Positions 23,869 to 34,677 of a DNA stretch of 64,000 nt are shown one piece after another. The notes under the pieces were generated by a model. That model was not told the DNA's origin. It did not search any database and was given only the letters and a program-made list of their open reading frames with translations. The position numbers were made by a program, and so were the translations under genes. Numbering within the stretch: position 1 is the first letter of the stretch; each line of letters begins with the position of its first letter. Origin of the DNA: Rosellinia necatrix (taxonomy: Eukaryota; Ascomycota; Sordariomycetes; Xylariales; Xylariaceae); NCBI GenBank assembly GCA_021209875.1, contig JAGYVD010000009.1:682001-746000 (forward strand), read 5' to 3'.

Positions 23869-25709
23869 ATGGCGCCTCTCTGTAGGTTCTACCAACCGGG
23901 CCAGCCGGGCAGCTGCCGTAACGGAGGTAAGTATCGCTAAACATGTATAGACTGTGCTGTGAGTAGCGGCTGACAATGCCACGGTAGACTCTTGCCGCTT
24001 CGAGCACCCCGGAGCCAACAACAATCCGAACCCCTTTGGCGCCAACCGCTTCAACGCGCTGAACACCGCGTCAACGAGGCCACAGGATGGCACGCTCCCT
24101 TACAGGCTTACCAAAGAGAGCATCAAGATTGATCTCGCCGACGAGCGTCCGGCATGGATTTTGTCATGTTACGGCCCCGGCAAGGAAGCCCCCGAGCAGC
24201 TGTTCGGGGGATACCCGCGTGAGCAGAGTCTCGAGGAGGTCATGCTGCACATCAGGACATCTGCAGATCAGCAGCAAGCGGTATGCCTAACACTGCCCCT
24301 CTCTTTCTCATTGGCTGTCCGTCTATCTAACGTGGTGGCAGCTATCGGAGGTGATGGCTCTCTACAACCAGGCAGGCCAGCAGATCCAGACGACATTGGG
24401 CAACCTCGACGGCGCCGTCCAGTTCCTTGTATCCGCCGAGAACAACCATCCGAATCGCATAGATATTTGCAAGCAGAACACAATAGAAGGCGGCACGACC
24501 GGCGTGTTTGCCGTAAGAACAGACCAGGCAGGCAACTCGTTGAATTCGAATGCTGGTGCCAACCAGAATCCCTTCTCGACAACCCAATCAAACGCATTTG
24601 GCGGTGGTGGAGCGCCTGCTTTCGGCCAGCCATCGGTCATAGGCCAGAAGCCTAATCCCTTTGGAGCTGTACAGTCTTCTCAATTTGGTCAGCCTTCTCA
24701 GATGGGTGCGGCCGCGCCAGCCTTTGGACAGCCATCACAGATGGGGGCCTCTGCACCCGCATTCGGGCAACCGTCGCAGATGGGTGCATCCGCCCCTGCC
24801 TTCGGACAGCCTTCGGCTATGGGTCAGAGACAAAACCCGTTTTCTGCAGCATCAGCCGCCGCGCCTTCGGCGTTTGCCCAGGTCGGCCAGCCAGCCTTCG
24901 GCCAACCTTCGGCCCTTGGACAGACGGCAAACCCCTTTGGGGCCCCGGCTGCCTCGTCGGCAAATCCATTCGGCCAGCAGAGTTCGGCACCGTCAGGCGC
25001 TAGTCCGTTCGCCCAAGTCGGCCAGCCAACGAACTCGACCGCTTCGCCCTTCGGACAGCCTGCAACGTCGAACCCCTTCGCGCAGGCCGCGACGTCGACG
25101 GAGCTATCAATGGACACCTCGGTCTCAGAGCCCGCCCTAAACAACCCTTTCAACCAGCAACACAGTCCCCCCTTCGGGACAATCAGTGGCGCCTTTGGAA
25201 ATACATCCGCCAACCCATTCGGTGCGGGGGCACCACTAAACCAACCACCAAACCAACCACCAAATCAACCAACAAGCCAGCCGCCAAACCAGCCATCTCA
25301 GGCAGCAACTGCCACATCGGCTAAAGCGGGCCCCTTTGCGCCAGGGAGCGCAAAGCAGCACCCGCCCGCCGAGAGCTATATCACAAAAGCGATGAATGGC
25401 CAACTGGCAACCTTTGGAGGCGTGCCCGTCGTTTATAGATGGAAAGTGAACGACCGATACCAGGACGCAACACCTGAAAACCCAAGTGTGGACCAGTATA
25501 CGCCTGGAATCCGTAAACAAGATGGCACCTGGTGCAAACTCCTGTTTCCAGGCGGACCGCCTGCTTATAACAAGGATACAGAACCGGATGCCCAAGACTA
25601 TAATGACACCATCAAGGCAGTATACGCCCGGGTGACGGCTACAGGGCGGTTCCAGGGCGACATGCCAGAGGTGCCGCCTATGAGGGAAGACTGTATATGG
25701 ACATTCTGA
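23869..25709 (+). CDS. CCCH zinc-finger FG-repeat nucleoporin (Nup42/Amo1-like)
   Basis: Predicted 572-residue protein in three exons: 23869-23926, 23988-24280 and 24342-25709. The N-terminal zinc finger is split by intron 1 and reads C-x10-C-x5-C-x3-H (CRFYQPGQPGSC...CRFEH). A short structured region follows ('RPAWILSCYGPGKEAPEQLF'), then a helical stretch (EVMALYNQAGQQIQ). About 220 residues of low-complexity FG repeats come next (NPFG, PAFGQPS, SPFGQ; about residues 190-410). A Pro/Gln/Asn linker and a conserved C-terminal segment with the EDCIWTF end complete it. CCCH finger plus FG repeats is the layout of yeast Nup42/Rip1 and S. pombe Amo1, which sit at the cytoplasmic face of the nuclear pore and help mRNA export (stimulation of Dbp5 by Gle1). 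FGQPS units repeat nearly identically at DNA level around 24700-24830. Confidence 0.82.
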
Positions 25710-26087
25710 TAGCGTATGCCGAGTATATAAGAATCGTACGAGTAATGTCACAGTAAAATGCCAACAATGGTAACAAAGGCGTTATTGGTTCATGAACCGG
25801 AATCAACAGGGCATGCGATAGTTTTATGTGTTCATAGGCATTAGATACCCAGAGCTGGATTCAAGGGACGGTTAGGACATAATTTACTCGAGCCAGGTTG
25901 GCGCGCGCCGCAATGTTTCTGATTGTTTTTTTATTTGGATTGGGAAGTCACTACCGTCGTATCTAGCATCGAGCATCTAGCATCTGGTCCAAAATGGAGT
26001 TTCCCAGTGAGCTAGAACGACCTCGTTTCCTTAGCACCGCGCTCCTTATTTGACCTGGGCGGCCGATGTTGGTGCCATAACCTGCAC
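25710..26087. other. Short convergent intergenic region
   Basis: The 3' ends of the nucleoporin and uS10 genes face each other over 378 bp. A CATCTAGCATCTAGCATC-type triplicated stretch is at about 25960-25985. Confidence 0.5.
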
Positions 26088-26749
26088 TTAAGCGGCAATG
26101 GTGACCTCGACCTCGACACCGGCCTCGATGTTGACAATAATCTGCTTGACGATCTCGGTAGGGGCGTTTAGGTCAATGAGGCGCTTGCGGATTCTCTGAG
26201 GCAGGAAGTCAGCTTCAATTCTCCCCAGACGGGCCCGCATCGTATCTGGGTGTGGTGGTACTCACCATCTCGTAGCAATCCCATGTCTTGGAACCCTCAC
26301 CGCAAGGGGTCTTACGGGTGGTGACCTTGAGGACCTTGGTGGGGAGACGGACGGCTGAGGAATCGCGTTAGCATTGCATCGTCCGTTGGGAAGGGGGGAG
26401 ACTCGGATCTCTGGGTTGAACGTACGGCCCTTGACGCGGAGATCCTTGCTCTTGGCACGGTCGATCAGTTCCTGGCAAACCTTCTCCAGGGCCTGGACTG
26501 TCGTTCAGGTAGATGTCAGTATGGGAATGCGCACGGAGGGCTGAAGAGCTCGGGGTTGAAGTACATACCCTTGCGAGAGGTCAGGGTGATGCGGATCTTG
26601 TGAGTCTTGGGCGCCTCGCTTTACGCAGTCGCCGTGTTAGCGCACGCTCTGCAAATCGAACCGACTAGATAGATAGACAGAATATAGCTGCCGAATGGGA
26701 CGGATCTCGCGCCTTACCCGAAGTCCTTGTCCTTGTTGTTGTAAGACAT
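26088..26749 (-). CDS. RPS20: 40S ribosomal protein uS10 (S20)
   Basis: 116-residue small-subunit ribosomal protein in five exons: 26749-26718, 26618-26569, 26497-26426, 26354-26266 and 26195-26088. All junctions are GT..AG and stay in frame. Recognisable blocks are [17 protein letters not shown], the [20 protein letters not shown] loop, the invariant [19 protein letters not shown] and the C-terminal strand [13 protein letters not shown]. It binds the head of the 40S subunit near the mRNA entry side and is the site of ubiquitylation on collided ribosomes in yeast and human. Very short exons and dense introns are usual for ribosomal protein genes of these fungi. Confidence 0.95.
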
Positions 26750-27488
26750 GGTGACGGTTGCGTGTGGGATCGAGGAGAGCAGGGTGGAATGGGATGGCGA
26801 CGTTGGTCGAAGATGCCTTCAAGACTGTAATTGGCGCGGTGAGTTAGCGATTTACGAGACCATAGTGGTGCGCGTTAGCTACTTGGCACTTACCTCGAAC
26901 TTATTGAGTTTCGGTAACGTGATGAAGGCTGGTGGTCGGGTTAAAAACGAGGATATCGAGAACTGCTAAAGAAGATCAAAAAAGTCACAGCTTGGTGGGG
27001 CTATCATTTGAGGCCTGTTCGAATTTCCATGTCTGTGGATGGCTAAAATTAGTCGATAAGATAAGGGCTAGCGTGTTGAGCAAGCTTGCAAGTCAAGGTT
27101 CGAAGGCTTGAGCATTACTGAGGCACCTACCTAGCAACACCCCGCTACACCGATACCCCGTTTGGTTGCAATATCCTGTAGAAACAGGGGACCGCCTCCC
27201 CACCAATCATCGCTACCATAGCCATTTTGTTAGAGCCCAATAGGCAAGTGGCCCTGCCAACACTACCTCCTGCAGTCATCCGGTGAGCGGCTGGTGGGTA
27301 CATTGGCATCTGGCTCATTATGACTACATCTCACTCGTCTCACCCGAAGTCGATATAACAGGCGGCCCAAGGACCAATGTCCTGAGCACAGGGCTGGTGG
27401 GAAATACCAGCAAGCAACTGCTCATTTCACACGCCCTCGCCAACAGTACCCCTACGAATCTAAGCGGAGCCTTGACATCGGCGTGATC
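26750..27488. promoter_or_regulatory. Divergent promoter region, uS10 / ASCC2 homologue
   Basis: 740 bp separate the starts of two diverging genes of the translation system. The half nearer uS10 holds its leader intron. No specific factor site could be named with confidence. Confidence 0.4.
26825..26893 (-). other. 5' UTR intron of the uS10 gene
   Basis: On the minus strand GTAAGT at 26893 pairs with a CGCTAAC branch point and a TTACAG acceptor ending at 26825, upstream of the uS10 ATG. Leader introns are common in fungal ribosomal protein genes. Not confirmed by transcripts. Confidence 0.5.
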
Positions 27489-29556
27489 ATGCTGCCACCA
27501 TTACCCTCGTTTGCGCCTTTTCCCGAGGCCCCATGGAGAGACCGTATTCTCCCCGTCGAGTGGGAGGCATGCGTGTCGGCTTGGCTTGCGTTGACTGAAG
27601 CATATTTATCGCTTCCCGAACAGGATTTGTCACGTCATCTCAAACAGGACGAATCGATTACATTCTTTCAGAGCTCTCTCATGAAAGAATTGGCGGCTTC
27701 GGGCACAGGGATGCTTGGCGCCTCGGCATCATCCTCCGCTCTTCTTCGCCAGTGCTTCTTATTATGCTCGAGGCTGTTGTCTCTGTCGTCTCCGTCGTCT
27801 CGAATACTTACTTGGGAGTTTCTCTCCGACTTTGGCCGAGTTTACGGGAAAAAGAACGCGGGATCACTTATTCAAGCGGCCGCTCAGGCCCCAGAAGTTG
27901 AGGCCTCTCTACAAGGATTGAAACGGTCATTGATACAGTCTCTTGATTCTGGTATCAAAGGGGACCTAATAACGCTTGAAGCCCACCTAAGGAAGCTAAA
28001 TCATTTAATACACATGTCCTCTCATGTAGCATCCTTCTTTCTGGCTGGCAGCGACTTTCTTGACGGCCTTGTTAGTTGCTTCAGAATCATGAATCCTCCT
28101 TTAAGGAAGGTCATTATTACTACTACATACCTTTGTCTAATTGGTTTAACCGAGGGGGGTTCTCCGAAATATTCCATGCTGACCGACCAACTTTACTCAT
28201 TAAAGGCTGCGGCCGATACTCACAAGGCTGGCCCGCTCAACGCCAACGACTCTATGGTTGCCGAACTGGTAACAGCCACGCCTATTATAAAGCAAATCCG
28301 ACACCGCCTCGAACGGTCTGACGCGGGGCTCGGTCGTACTAAGCCTGTTATTACTGCCTTGGAAGAATATCGCAAGCCTGGCACTGGTGCACGACCGAAA
28401 CGCTTAATCAAGCGCAAATTAGATAAGGGAAAAGGTATCATGGTTGAGGAGCCAATTGACCTACCGGCAGAAATACGAGTGCATCGGATGAGCCAAATCT
28501 CGCGGATACAGGATCTATTCCCCGACCTGGGATCTGCGTTTGTTTCGCAACTCCTTGACGAGTATGGCGATAATACGGAACAAGTCATAATGCATCTACT
28601 TGAAGATTCGCTACCGCCTTATTTAGCCGGAGCGGACCGCACCAAAGACTTGTTAGTTGCCCCAAGCCATTTTTCCCATGGAATTATGCTGTTGCTAACG
28701 ACGGTACAGATCCCCCGAGCGTGTGCGGAGAAAAAGCCGTGATATTGCCCCTCGTTCAACACCTCCTCAGTATGCCACGCGCCAAAATGCCTTCGACGAT
28801 GATGAGTTGGACCAATTAACGGTTGATGCCTCGAGGCTTCACTTTGGGAAACATAACTCTGAGCGAACTACGGACGATCTTTTGAATGATCGCTCTTCCG
28901 CTCCCAAAAAGGCCGCCATTCTGTCGGCACTTGCGGCTTTCGATGCCGATGACGATGAACGTGATGATACATATGATGCAGTGGACGCTGGGTTTACCGT
29001 GAATGATGGCCACACAGAGGATGCGGATGAACAAAAGCGAAAGGATGCCAACGATGAAGCACTATTCCGGGTTTATCAATCCGACCCTAAATCCTTCGAT
29101 AGGGATGCGCTAACGAGAAGAAGCCAACAAAGGACTAAATTAAAGCAAATAACGGGTATGACAGACGAAGCCATCGAAGGTTGGGCTGTCATGCTTATCC
29201 GGACGCCCCGCCAGATGAAGGACCTGGAAATGAAGCATAATGCTTTCAGGGGGGGCCAAACAACGCTGGAATCAACTGCCTGGCGTGCTCCGCAAACACA
29301 CCTGCAGCTTGAGAACTCAGATGGCGACTCCGGTGGCCCTATTCACCGGGAACCGCATGAGTCTGACCGAGGCAGAGGCAGAGGACGAGGCCGACAAAGA
29401 GGTGGTGGTCGTGGGGGGAGCGTTGCGGGCCCCGCCGGTGATAAGGAGACTGAAAGTGCTAGAAGACGCAAGGAAGCGAACAAAGGATCAAAAGCAAACC
29501 ATAACCGTCGTGACCAACGCGCTAAGAAGATGGGCCGAGGAGGGCTCCCGGGCTGA
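27489..29556 (+). CDS. CUE-domain protein, ASCC2/Cue3 homologue
   Basis: Predicted 669 residues, two exons (27489-28651, 28710-29556; 58-nt intron, phase 2). The N-terminal about 280 residues form the helical ASCC2 region, beginning LPPLPSFAPFPEAPWRDRIL. A CUE ubiquitin-binding domain lies at about 335-376 (RIQDLFPDLGSAFVSQLL ... VIMHLLEDSLPPYL). The second exon supplies an acidic linker (DDDERDDTYDAVDAG). It also holds the conserved motif 'RTKLKQITGMTDEAIEGW', and an RG-rich tail (RGRGRGRGRQRGGG, about 607-622). In yeast and mammals this protein is a subunit of the RQT/ASC-1 complex that splits collided ribosomes after recognising ubiquitin on uS10. The uS10 gene is the divergent neighbour here, probably by chance. 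It ends 60 bp from the stop of the converging protease-like gene. Orthology is by domain order and remembered motifs. Confidence 0.83.
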
Positions 29557-29616
29557 TCAAGGGCGGGTGGATGAGCATATAGGACAACTCCTGAAGAGGA
29601 GTGCAACGTGATATAT

Positions 29617-32231
29617 TTAACCCTGGCCAGCATACATGGTCCTCCTCCTCTTGTTGTCATGTTGCGTGGCGCTTTCTCCTTGTGGAGGAAGGACGGCTGG
29701 TCGCTTGCCAAATGCGACCCCTTTCGTTGGTGCGCATCCAGCGTCATATAGGTCTTCGTCGTTGAGAGCCTGTGGGTACGGACTTCGCAGCTCCGCCATT
29801 CCAGGGGATGATGTCGTCTGTGATAGGGGATAAAGCGCTGGAGATACATGATTCCCATTACCAAACGGCGAGGTCACATCTTCCGGGCCGAGATGACGCA
29901 TTAGACAAGACTGGTCTTTCGGGGTTGCTAATTCCGACACCGAAGTAAGATCATTGTCGTGCTCGCCCCGTGCATCATGAAGGCCGATCATTGACATCAA
30001 GGATTCTCTTGAGCACCGCCGGCTGTCCAGATATTCTCGTAGATCATAGCATTGTTTACAGACTGGGTAGACAGGCCATCGATCTGCTTCGTCTCGATAC
30101 TGAGGGAGTTGGGGGCGAGTTGACATGCCACACTTCTCTTGGATGTCATCGAAAATATCAGAAATTGGCGTGAAGAATGCTATCCGGGGCCCGGGCCCCC
30201 AATATTTGTTTCTTCCCCAAAGCTGTCCAACAAGAGTATTCTCGGTATCAATAACTGCTGCGCCGCTATCGCCTTCGACGCCAATGCCACCTCGTATCCA
30301 CTCGTTATCGTCGTCATCAGGATCGGGCTCCTCGATGAACCACTCCCGAGTAGCCTTTCCGGTGCCATTATCAGAGCCGTCGAGGTACGCCGGGACCTCA
30401 CCGATTTGTCCCCGTTGAAATCCCGATGTGCGTCCCGTTGATATCACACTTGCGCAGGGCGACACCGGGCTTGTAGATGTAACTAATGGAGAGTCGCGTC
30501 GCTGCACCATAGTGGGAAACCTGCGAAGTAAATTGGCTTGTCGTGTACTGGAAGAAATAAGGGTCCAGTCGGTAACAACGAGAGGAGGTTCTTTGTCCGA
30601 ATCATCCCAATACGGGTCGTGCGTAACTCGAGTTGTCGTTAAATCGAAACCCGAAGTTGCTGTCAGTCTCCCAAGGCTGTGGTCTAAAGCATCCAAGACG
30701 TCATGCCGTTCCCGTACGCAATGGGTGCGATCCTGCGGTGAAGGATGTTCCACGAGAACGGGTTCCGTGCGGCGGGCCGCACCCATGAACGGGTGGAAGC
30801 AGGCGAGCCAATAACTCCCCCCTCCGGCCGTCACGCAAGGGCCCAGGGTCGCCGTCGCCTCTTCCCCATCATCAAGAATGGCGCCGATACTGTCGCCCAT
30901 ACACGGGCTGATATAGGCAAAGGGATTGCGCGGCTCACACACCTCGTCGGGCATTTCACTAGTAAGCCCTCGAGACCAGACTAGACGATTTACTCTTCCG
31001 GTAGAAAAAATGAAGGAAATCGTGCTCCGATACTGCTCGGGAAGAAGATCGCGGACATGAGCGGCGATGACTACTCTCCTAGCGGTTGTAAGATTACGCT
31101 TCGTCATGATGCAAATTCGCCGTGTGTTGGGTTTCCGACCGCGCATGACGCTGATGACATGGCCAGGACCACTCCATTTAGGCATGAACTCGATCAAAAA
31201 CGGGAGGATACCATGCTCCCAAACGACCGGAAAACTGGCAGATTCCAACAGCTTCGGCGTGCGGCTACCCAGCATGCCCGGACTATCGGCACCCTTCAAC
31301 AGCCCTGTCTATCATTAGCTCACCCCGGCTTGATGACCCAGTAATACTCACCACCGTTCGCCCGTCGTAGCCTTTTCTCGAGCACTGTTCTCAACTGGTC
31401 GCGGCACCTCTTTTTCGAAACCCCAATTGACATTTCCATCTTGAGGGCCTTATCGTCAACTCCTTCCGCTCTCATAACCGCCTTTCCTTTGGAGGCGTCG
31501 TCTGGCATAACGCATGGAGCGATGGTATTAGCTCTCAGAAGGCTGGTAGTAGAATACGCGTTAGAGGCGTTGACATTGCTGTGGTCCGATTGCATATGGC
31601 AATTGAGGACGTCACGACTTTCGAAGCATGTTTCCGTGCAGCCTGGGACAGGACACTCAAGTAAATGTTCCATTTTGACGTGATGGTTGAGTGCGTCGCG
31701 AGTGGCAAAAACGCCGCTTTTGCACACCCCATCACTATTCCATAAGCATACATATGGATGTCCTGAGTTTTGCGTTGAATGCCCGGGGTGACATGATGAT
31801 GTTGCCGATGGTTTGGTTGGGTTGCGCAGGGGGCTCGGCCGCCGCGACAGGAGAGCGGTCTGACGATACTCGGAAGTGGATGCCGTCAGAACCGGCGAGG
31901 CTATGGATGCTACGGATGAGTCTCTGGAAATCGAGGATAGACACACGGAGCTTGCGCTGCTTGGCATGCGAGCCGGCCTCGGAGCGCATGAAAAATCCGG
32001 CGCTTCAACACCGGTGAGCTTGTCAGCGCCGCCGAAGCTATCAAGTGTTGACCAAATCGAGTCTCGGCGGGTTAGCGCGGGGTAAACAGAATCATCAAAC
32101 GAGATCGAACTGCCGAAAACCACCTGCTCTGGGACATATTGGTTGGGCAGATAGTGGAAGTTGGTGTCTCGTGTGAATTGGCCCCTCTGCCTCGGTCTTG
32201 GGGGCCCAGGGGCATTTTGGCGAGCGGCCAT
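29617..32231 (-). CDS. C2H2 zinc-finger / trypsin-like peptidase fusion (paralogue A)
   Basis: Predicted 855 residues from two exons, 32231-31352 and 31304-29617 (47-nt intron with GCTAATGA branch point, phase 1). Residues 1-155 are Ser/Pro-rich. Two C2H2 fingers follow (CLWNSDGVC...HHVKMEH and CPVPGC...CHMQSDH, about 160-220). After the junction comes an uncharacterised region (VWEHGILPFLIEFMPKW...) shared with paralogue B. A trypsin-fold domain is next, with apparent triad His464 (YWLACFHPF), Asp539 (VVTDWTLIS) and Ser640 (GVEGDSGAAV), followed by GQLWGRNKY. The tail is polar, ends with a KRRR patch and has no signal peptide, so it is likely intracellular, perhaps nuclear. The substrate is unknown. 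The gene could be a pair of separate genes if the short intron is wrong, but the first ORF would then end just past the donor. Confidence 0.72.
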
Positions 32232-32325
32232 GTTATAGGTTTAGGTTTACGGGCTGCAGCCGAACAAAGAGCCAACACGACAAAGGCACCGGCGGGAGCG
32301 TCAATTTCGAAGTGCAGTTTTCAAT

Positions 32326-32675
32326 TTAGACCTCAATGCCGTTGTTTGGCTCGGTAAGTAAGATCTCGACACACTCCCGAATAGTCTTGTTCCCCAAGTT
32401 CTGCAACTCCACAATCTCCAGGAGGAGAGGCCTCCACATCCTAGGCACCATTCTGGTCCTAGGCTGCGGCGCAGCAGATATGGGCGCCCAAGATGGTTCG
32501 CGAACCACTATCACCTTACTGTCCTCGGTGTGGTATGCATCTTCGGTGTTGAATTGCCTGTTTAGTCATGACATCGGGGCCGTTACTACTCTTGGAAATG
32601 GCCCCATAGCCACAGCTCGCCGTGGAGAGGCGCACATCCCATGTATACATGATTCTCGCGGACGGGCTCAAGCAT
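32326..32675 (-). CDS. Small predicted protein between the two protease-like genes
   Basis: A 97-residue model from two exons, 32675-32614 and 32557-32326. The 56-nt intron has a TGACTAAAC branch point directly before its acceptor and the junction is in frame (phase 2). The second exon is protein-like rather than random: charged segment EDSKVIVVREPSWAPI, then PRTRMVPRMWRPLLLEIVEL and a predicted helix KTIRECVEILLTEP. The pattern W-x2-LLLEI-x-EL...KTI-x-E-x-VEIL faintly recalls the fungal Clr5 domain but is too short to claim. It lies on the same strand as both flanking protease-like genes, 94 bp upstream of the start of A and 118 bp downstream of the stop of B. The start codon and first exon are the weakest part. 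Confidence 0.4.
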
Positions 32676-32793
32676 GAATAGACTCGGCTTGAAATTCTAA
32701 ACCAACAGCGAATGAGACTACTAACCTATCTAGTATTAACCTCAACATCCGAGGAACGCCTTTAAAATATATTATGCTAATATGCGCCGCCTT

Positions 32794-34677
32794 TTAAATT
32801 GTCCTGGCATGTATGACCATAGCCCACCGTTGCATCGGCTTACAGGCCGGCAGCCTTTTCAACAACGGCACACGCCACGCCATCAGCCGGGACCTTGAAA
32901 GCTTTGCTGCCGACCTACGGTCGTTCTCTTGGCTCTGGTTGGGTGCATAATCGTATAAATCCGTATCATACAATTCCGGGTGAATCGGAACTGATGCAGT
33001 AAGGTAATCCAACCCCAAGGAGGCATCGTGGCCTATGGAAGGGCGCCGCGGTTCAACATTGCTGTTAATCGACGACATGGTCGGGAGCTGTACTGGGTCG
33101 GATGTAGGCAATCTATCGCAGATATCGGCACAAATATCCGCCATGGCGGTGAAGTAGGTGACCCGCGGTTCAATGTAATTCTTCGTATACCTATTACGGC
33201 CCCAGACCTGGCCCAGGAGCTCGTTCTTTCCGTAGCTGAAGACTCCCGCGCCCGAGTCGCCTGGCACTCCCATACCAGCGCGGATCCAGTCTTGCTCGGC
33301 CGTGTCTCCATAATTCTCCACGATCCAATTCCTCGTCTTTTGTTGCCCGTGGAGCCGATGGGTGCCGGGCGTCAGCCCCAGCTGGCCCGTCGTGAACCCG
33401 CTTGTCCGGCCGACCGAGTACACAAGCGGGACGAGCTCGCCGCACTTCTGGATAAATGAAGTCGGCTCCTCGAATTGCGTGACCTCCTGATCATACACGC
33501 TATCGGACCCATCATAGCGAGAGCGGACGATATTCGGTCGCAATATCTCCTCTCCTTTGGTGGAATCAACCAGAGCCCAATCTGTTACGACGTGTGTGTT
33601 GTTATCGGCGCGGATGGAAGCAGACGGCCTCGAAGTCTTGTACATCAGTCCGGAATACGCGGCGAGGTTGCCGATAATCGTTCTTTTGTTGGTACAGCCA
33701 TTGTGACGTGAGTCGGTCAGAGACGGGTGCTCTGTCTGGAGGTTCGGGGGCGGCTGCGGTTTGTTCCACTCCCGGTTTACATTTTCATCGTCAAACAAAT
33801 GCCAGCACACAAGCCGGTAGAATTTCCGCCCGATTTGTAGGAGCGGACCGAGAGTTGCGGACTCATTACCCCAGCCAACGGAATCCCCGATGGCTGGCCT
33901 CTCAGACAGTCCGGTGTTCTTCGCACTCGTGCACGAATCGTCACTGCCCATGGATGACACGCGTTCCGGCGGCATCCCCGGTCCGGTTAGGAACTCGACC
34001 TGACCCTCGCGGAACAAGATGGTGGTGGTCGCTTCGAGGTCGCCAGGAAGCATTTCAGACTTGCTCGTCTGGAGCTGTTGCTTGACCTCGTTCGTCAGCA
34101 GCGACGCCGTCATAATCAAGATGATGTGCTCCCCGGGCCCCTTGCCCCTAGTCACGTTCACCGTGTACTCCTCTTCAGTGCTTTGGTCGAGCACCTGCTC
34201 CAACCCCAACCGCAGCTTCGCTTCCCAGATCTCAATGAACCGCTTCGAGTTCTGTACAGCCTGTCTCCCGCCCAATTGAGCCGGGATAGGCATCCGGTGC
34301 GGCCTCGGTTCCGCTTCGGCTGTGTCACGGAGTCTCGTCGTTTCTTTTGCATCCGGACTCTGGGCATCTTCGGTCATGGGATGAAGTGATGCTTCCTTGG
34401 AGGCAGCCATTTTCTCGGTATTGTCGCCTCTAGACCGGTGCTCTTCTAATCTAGTTTCGATGCTCGAAGTTACCACGTGTTTCTGCCGTATCGGTATTTT
34501 GTACAGAGGCAACGTGTGTCTATGTTTTATAGTACCGCGCTTCCAGCGGTTATCATCTGAGGGCTTGTCTGAAGTGTCGATGCGCGGTTGAATCGGCGAC
34601 TCGATATGATTGACATAACCGCCGGCTCGGGGTTTATCCGGCGACTGATCGGCTAGTTTGTTCTTATCTAGGTCCAT
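32794..34677 (-). CDS. Trypsin-like peptidase-domain protein (paralogue B)
   Basis: Single-exon, 627-residue protein. Residues 1-140 are polar and probably disordered. A region at about 145-232 (RFIEIWEAKLRLGLEQ...EHIILIMTASLLT...LFREGQVEFL) aligns by eye with the same region of paralogue A. The trypsin-like domain has a plausible triad: His293 (YRLVCWHLF), Asp366 (VVTDWALVD) and Ser475 (GVPGDSGAGV). It also shares IGDSVG...ATLGP, GRTSGFTTGQLG, DWIRAGMGVPGDSG and GQVWGRNRY with A. There are no zinc fingers, signal peptide or membrane segment. Eukaryotic intracellular trypsin-like proteins of this DWAL/GDSG type are common in mould genomes and sometimes form the effector part of NLRs; here the domain is free-standing. 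Substrate unknown. Confidence 0.75.
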   Translation of the reverse strand: MDLDKNKLADQSPDKPRAGGYVNHIESPIQPRIDTSDKPSDDNRWKRGTIKHRHTLPLYKIPIRQKHVVTSSIETRLEEHRSRGDNTEKMAASKEASLHPMTEDAQSPDAKETTRLRDTAEAEPRPHRMPIPAQLGGRQAVQNSKRFIEIWEAKLRLGLEQVLDQSTEEEYTVNVTRGKGPGEHIILIMTASLLTNEVKQQLQTSKSEMLPGDLEATTTILFREGQVEFLTGPGMPPERVSSMGSDDSCTSAKNTGLSERPAIGDSVGWGNESATLGPLLQIGRKFYRLVCWHLFDDENVNREWNKPQPPPNLQTEHPSLTDSRHNGCTNKRTIIGNLAAYSGLMYKTSRPSASIRADNNTHVVTDWALVDSTKGEEILRPNIVRSRYDGSDSVYDQEVTQFEEPTSFIQKCGELVPLVYSVGRTSGFTTGQLGLTPGTHRLHGQQKTRNWIVENYGDTAEQDWIRAGMGVPGDSGAGVFSYGKNELLGQVWGRNRYTKNYIEPRVTYFTAMADICADICDRLPTSDPVQLPTMSSINSNVEPRRPSIGHDASLGLDYLTASVPIHPELYDTDLYDYAPNQSQENDRRSAAKLSRSRLMAWRVPLLKRLPACKPMQRWAMVIHARTI

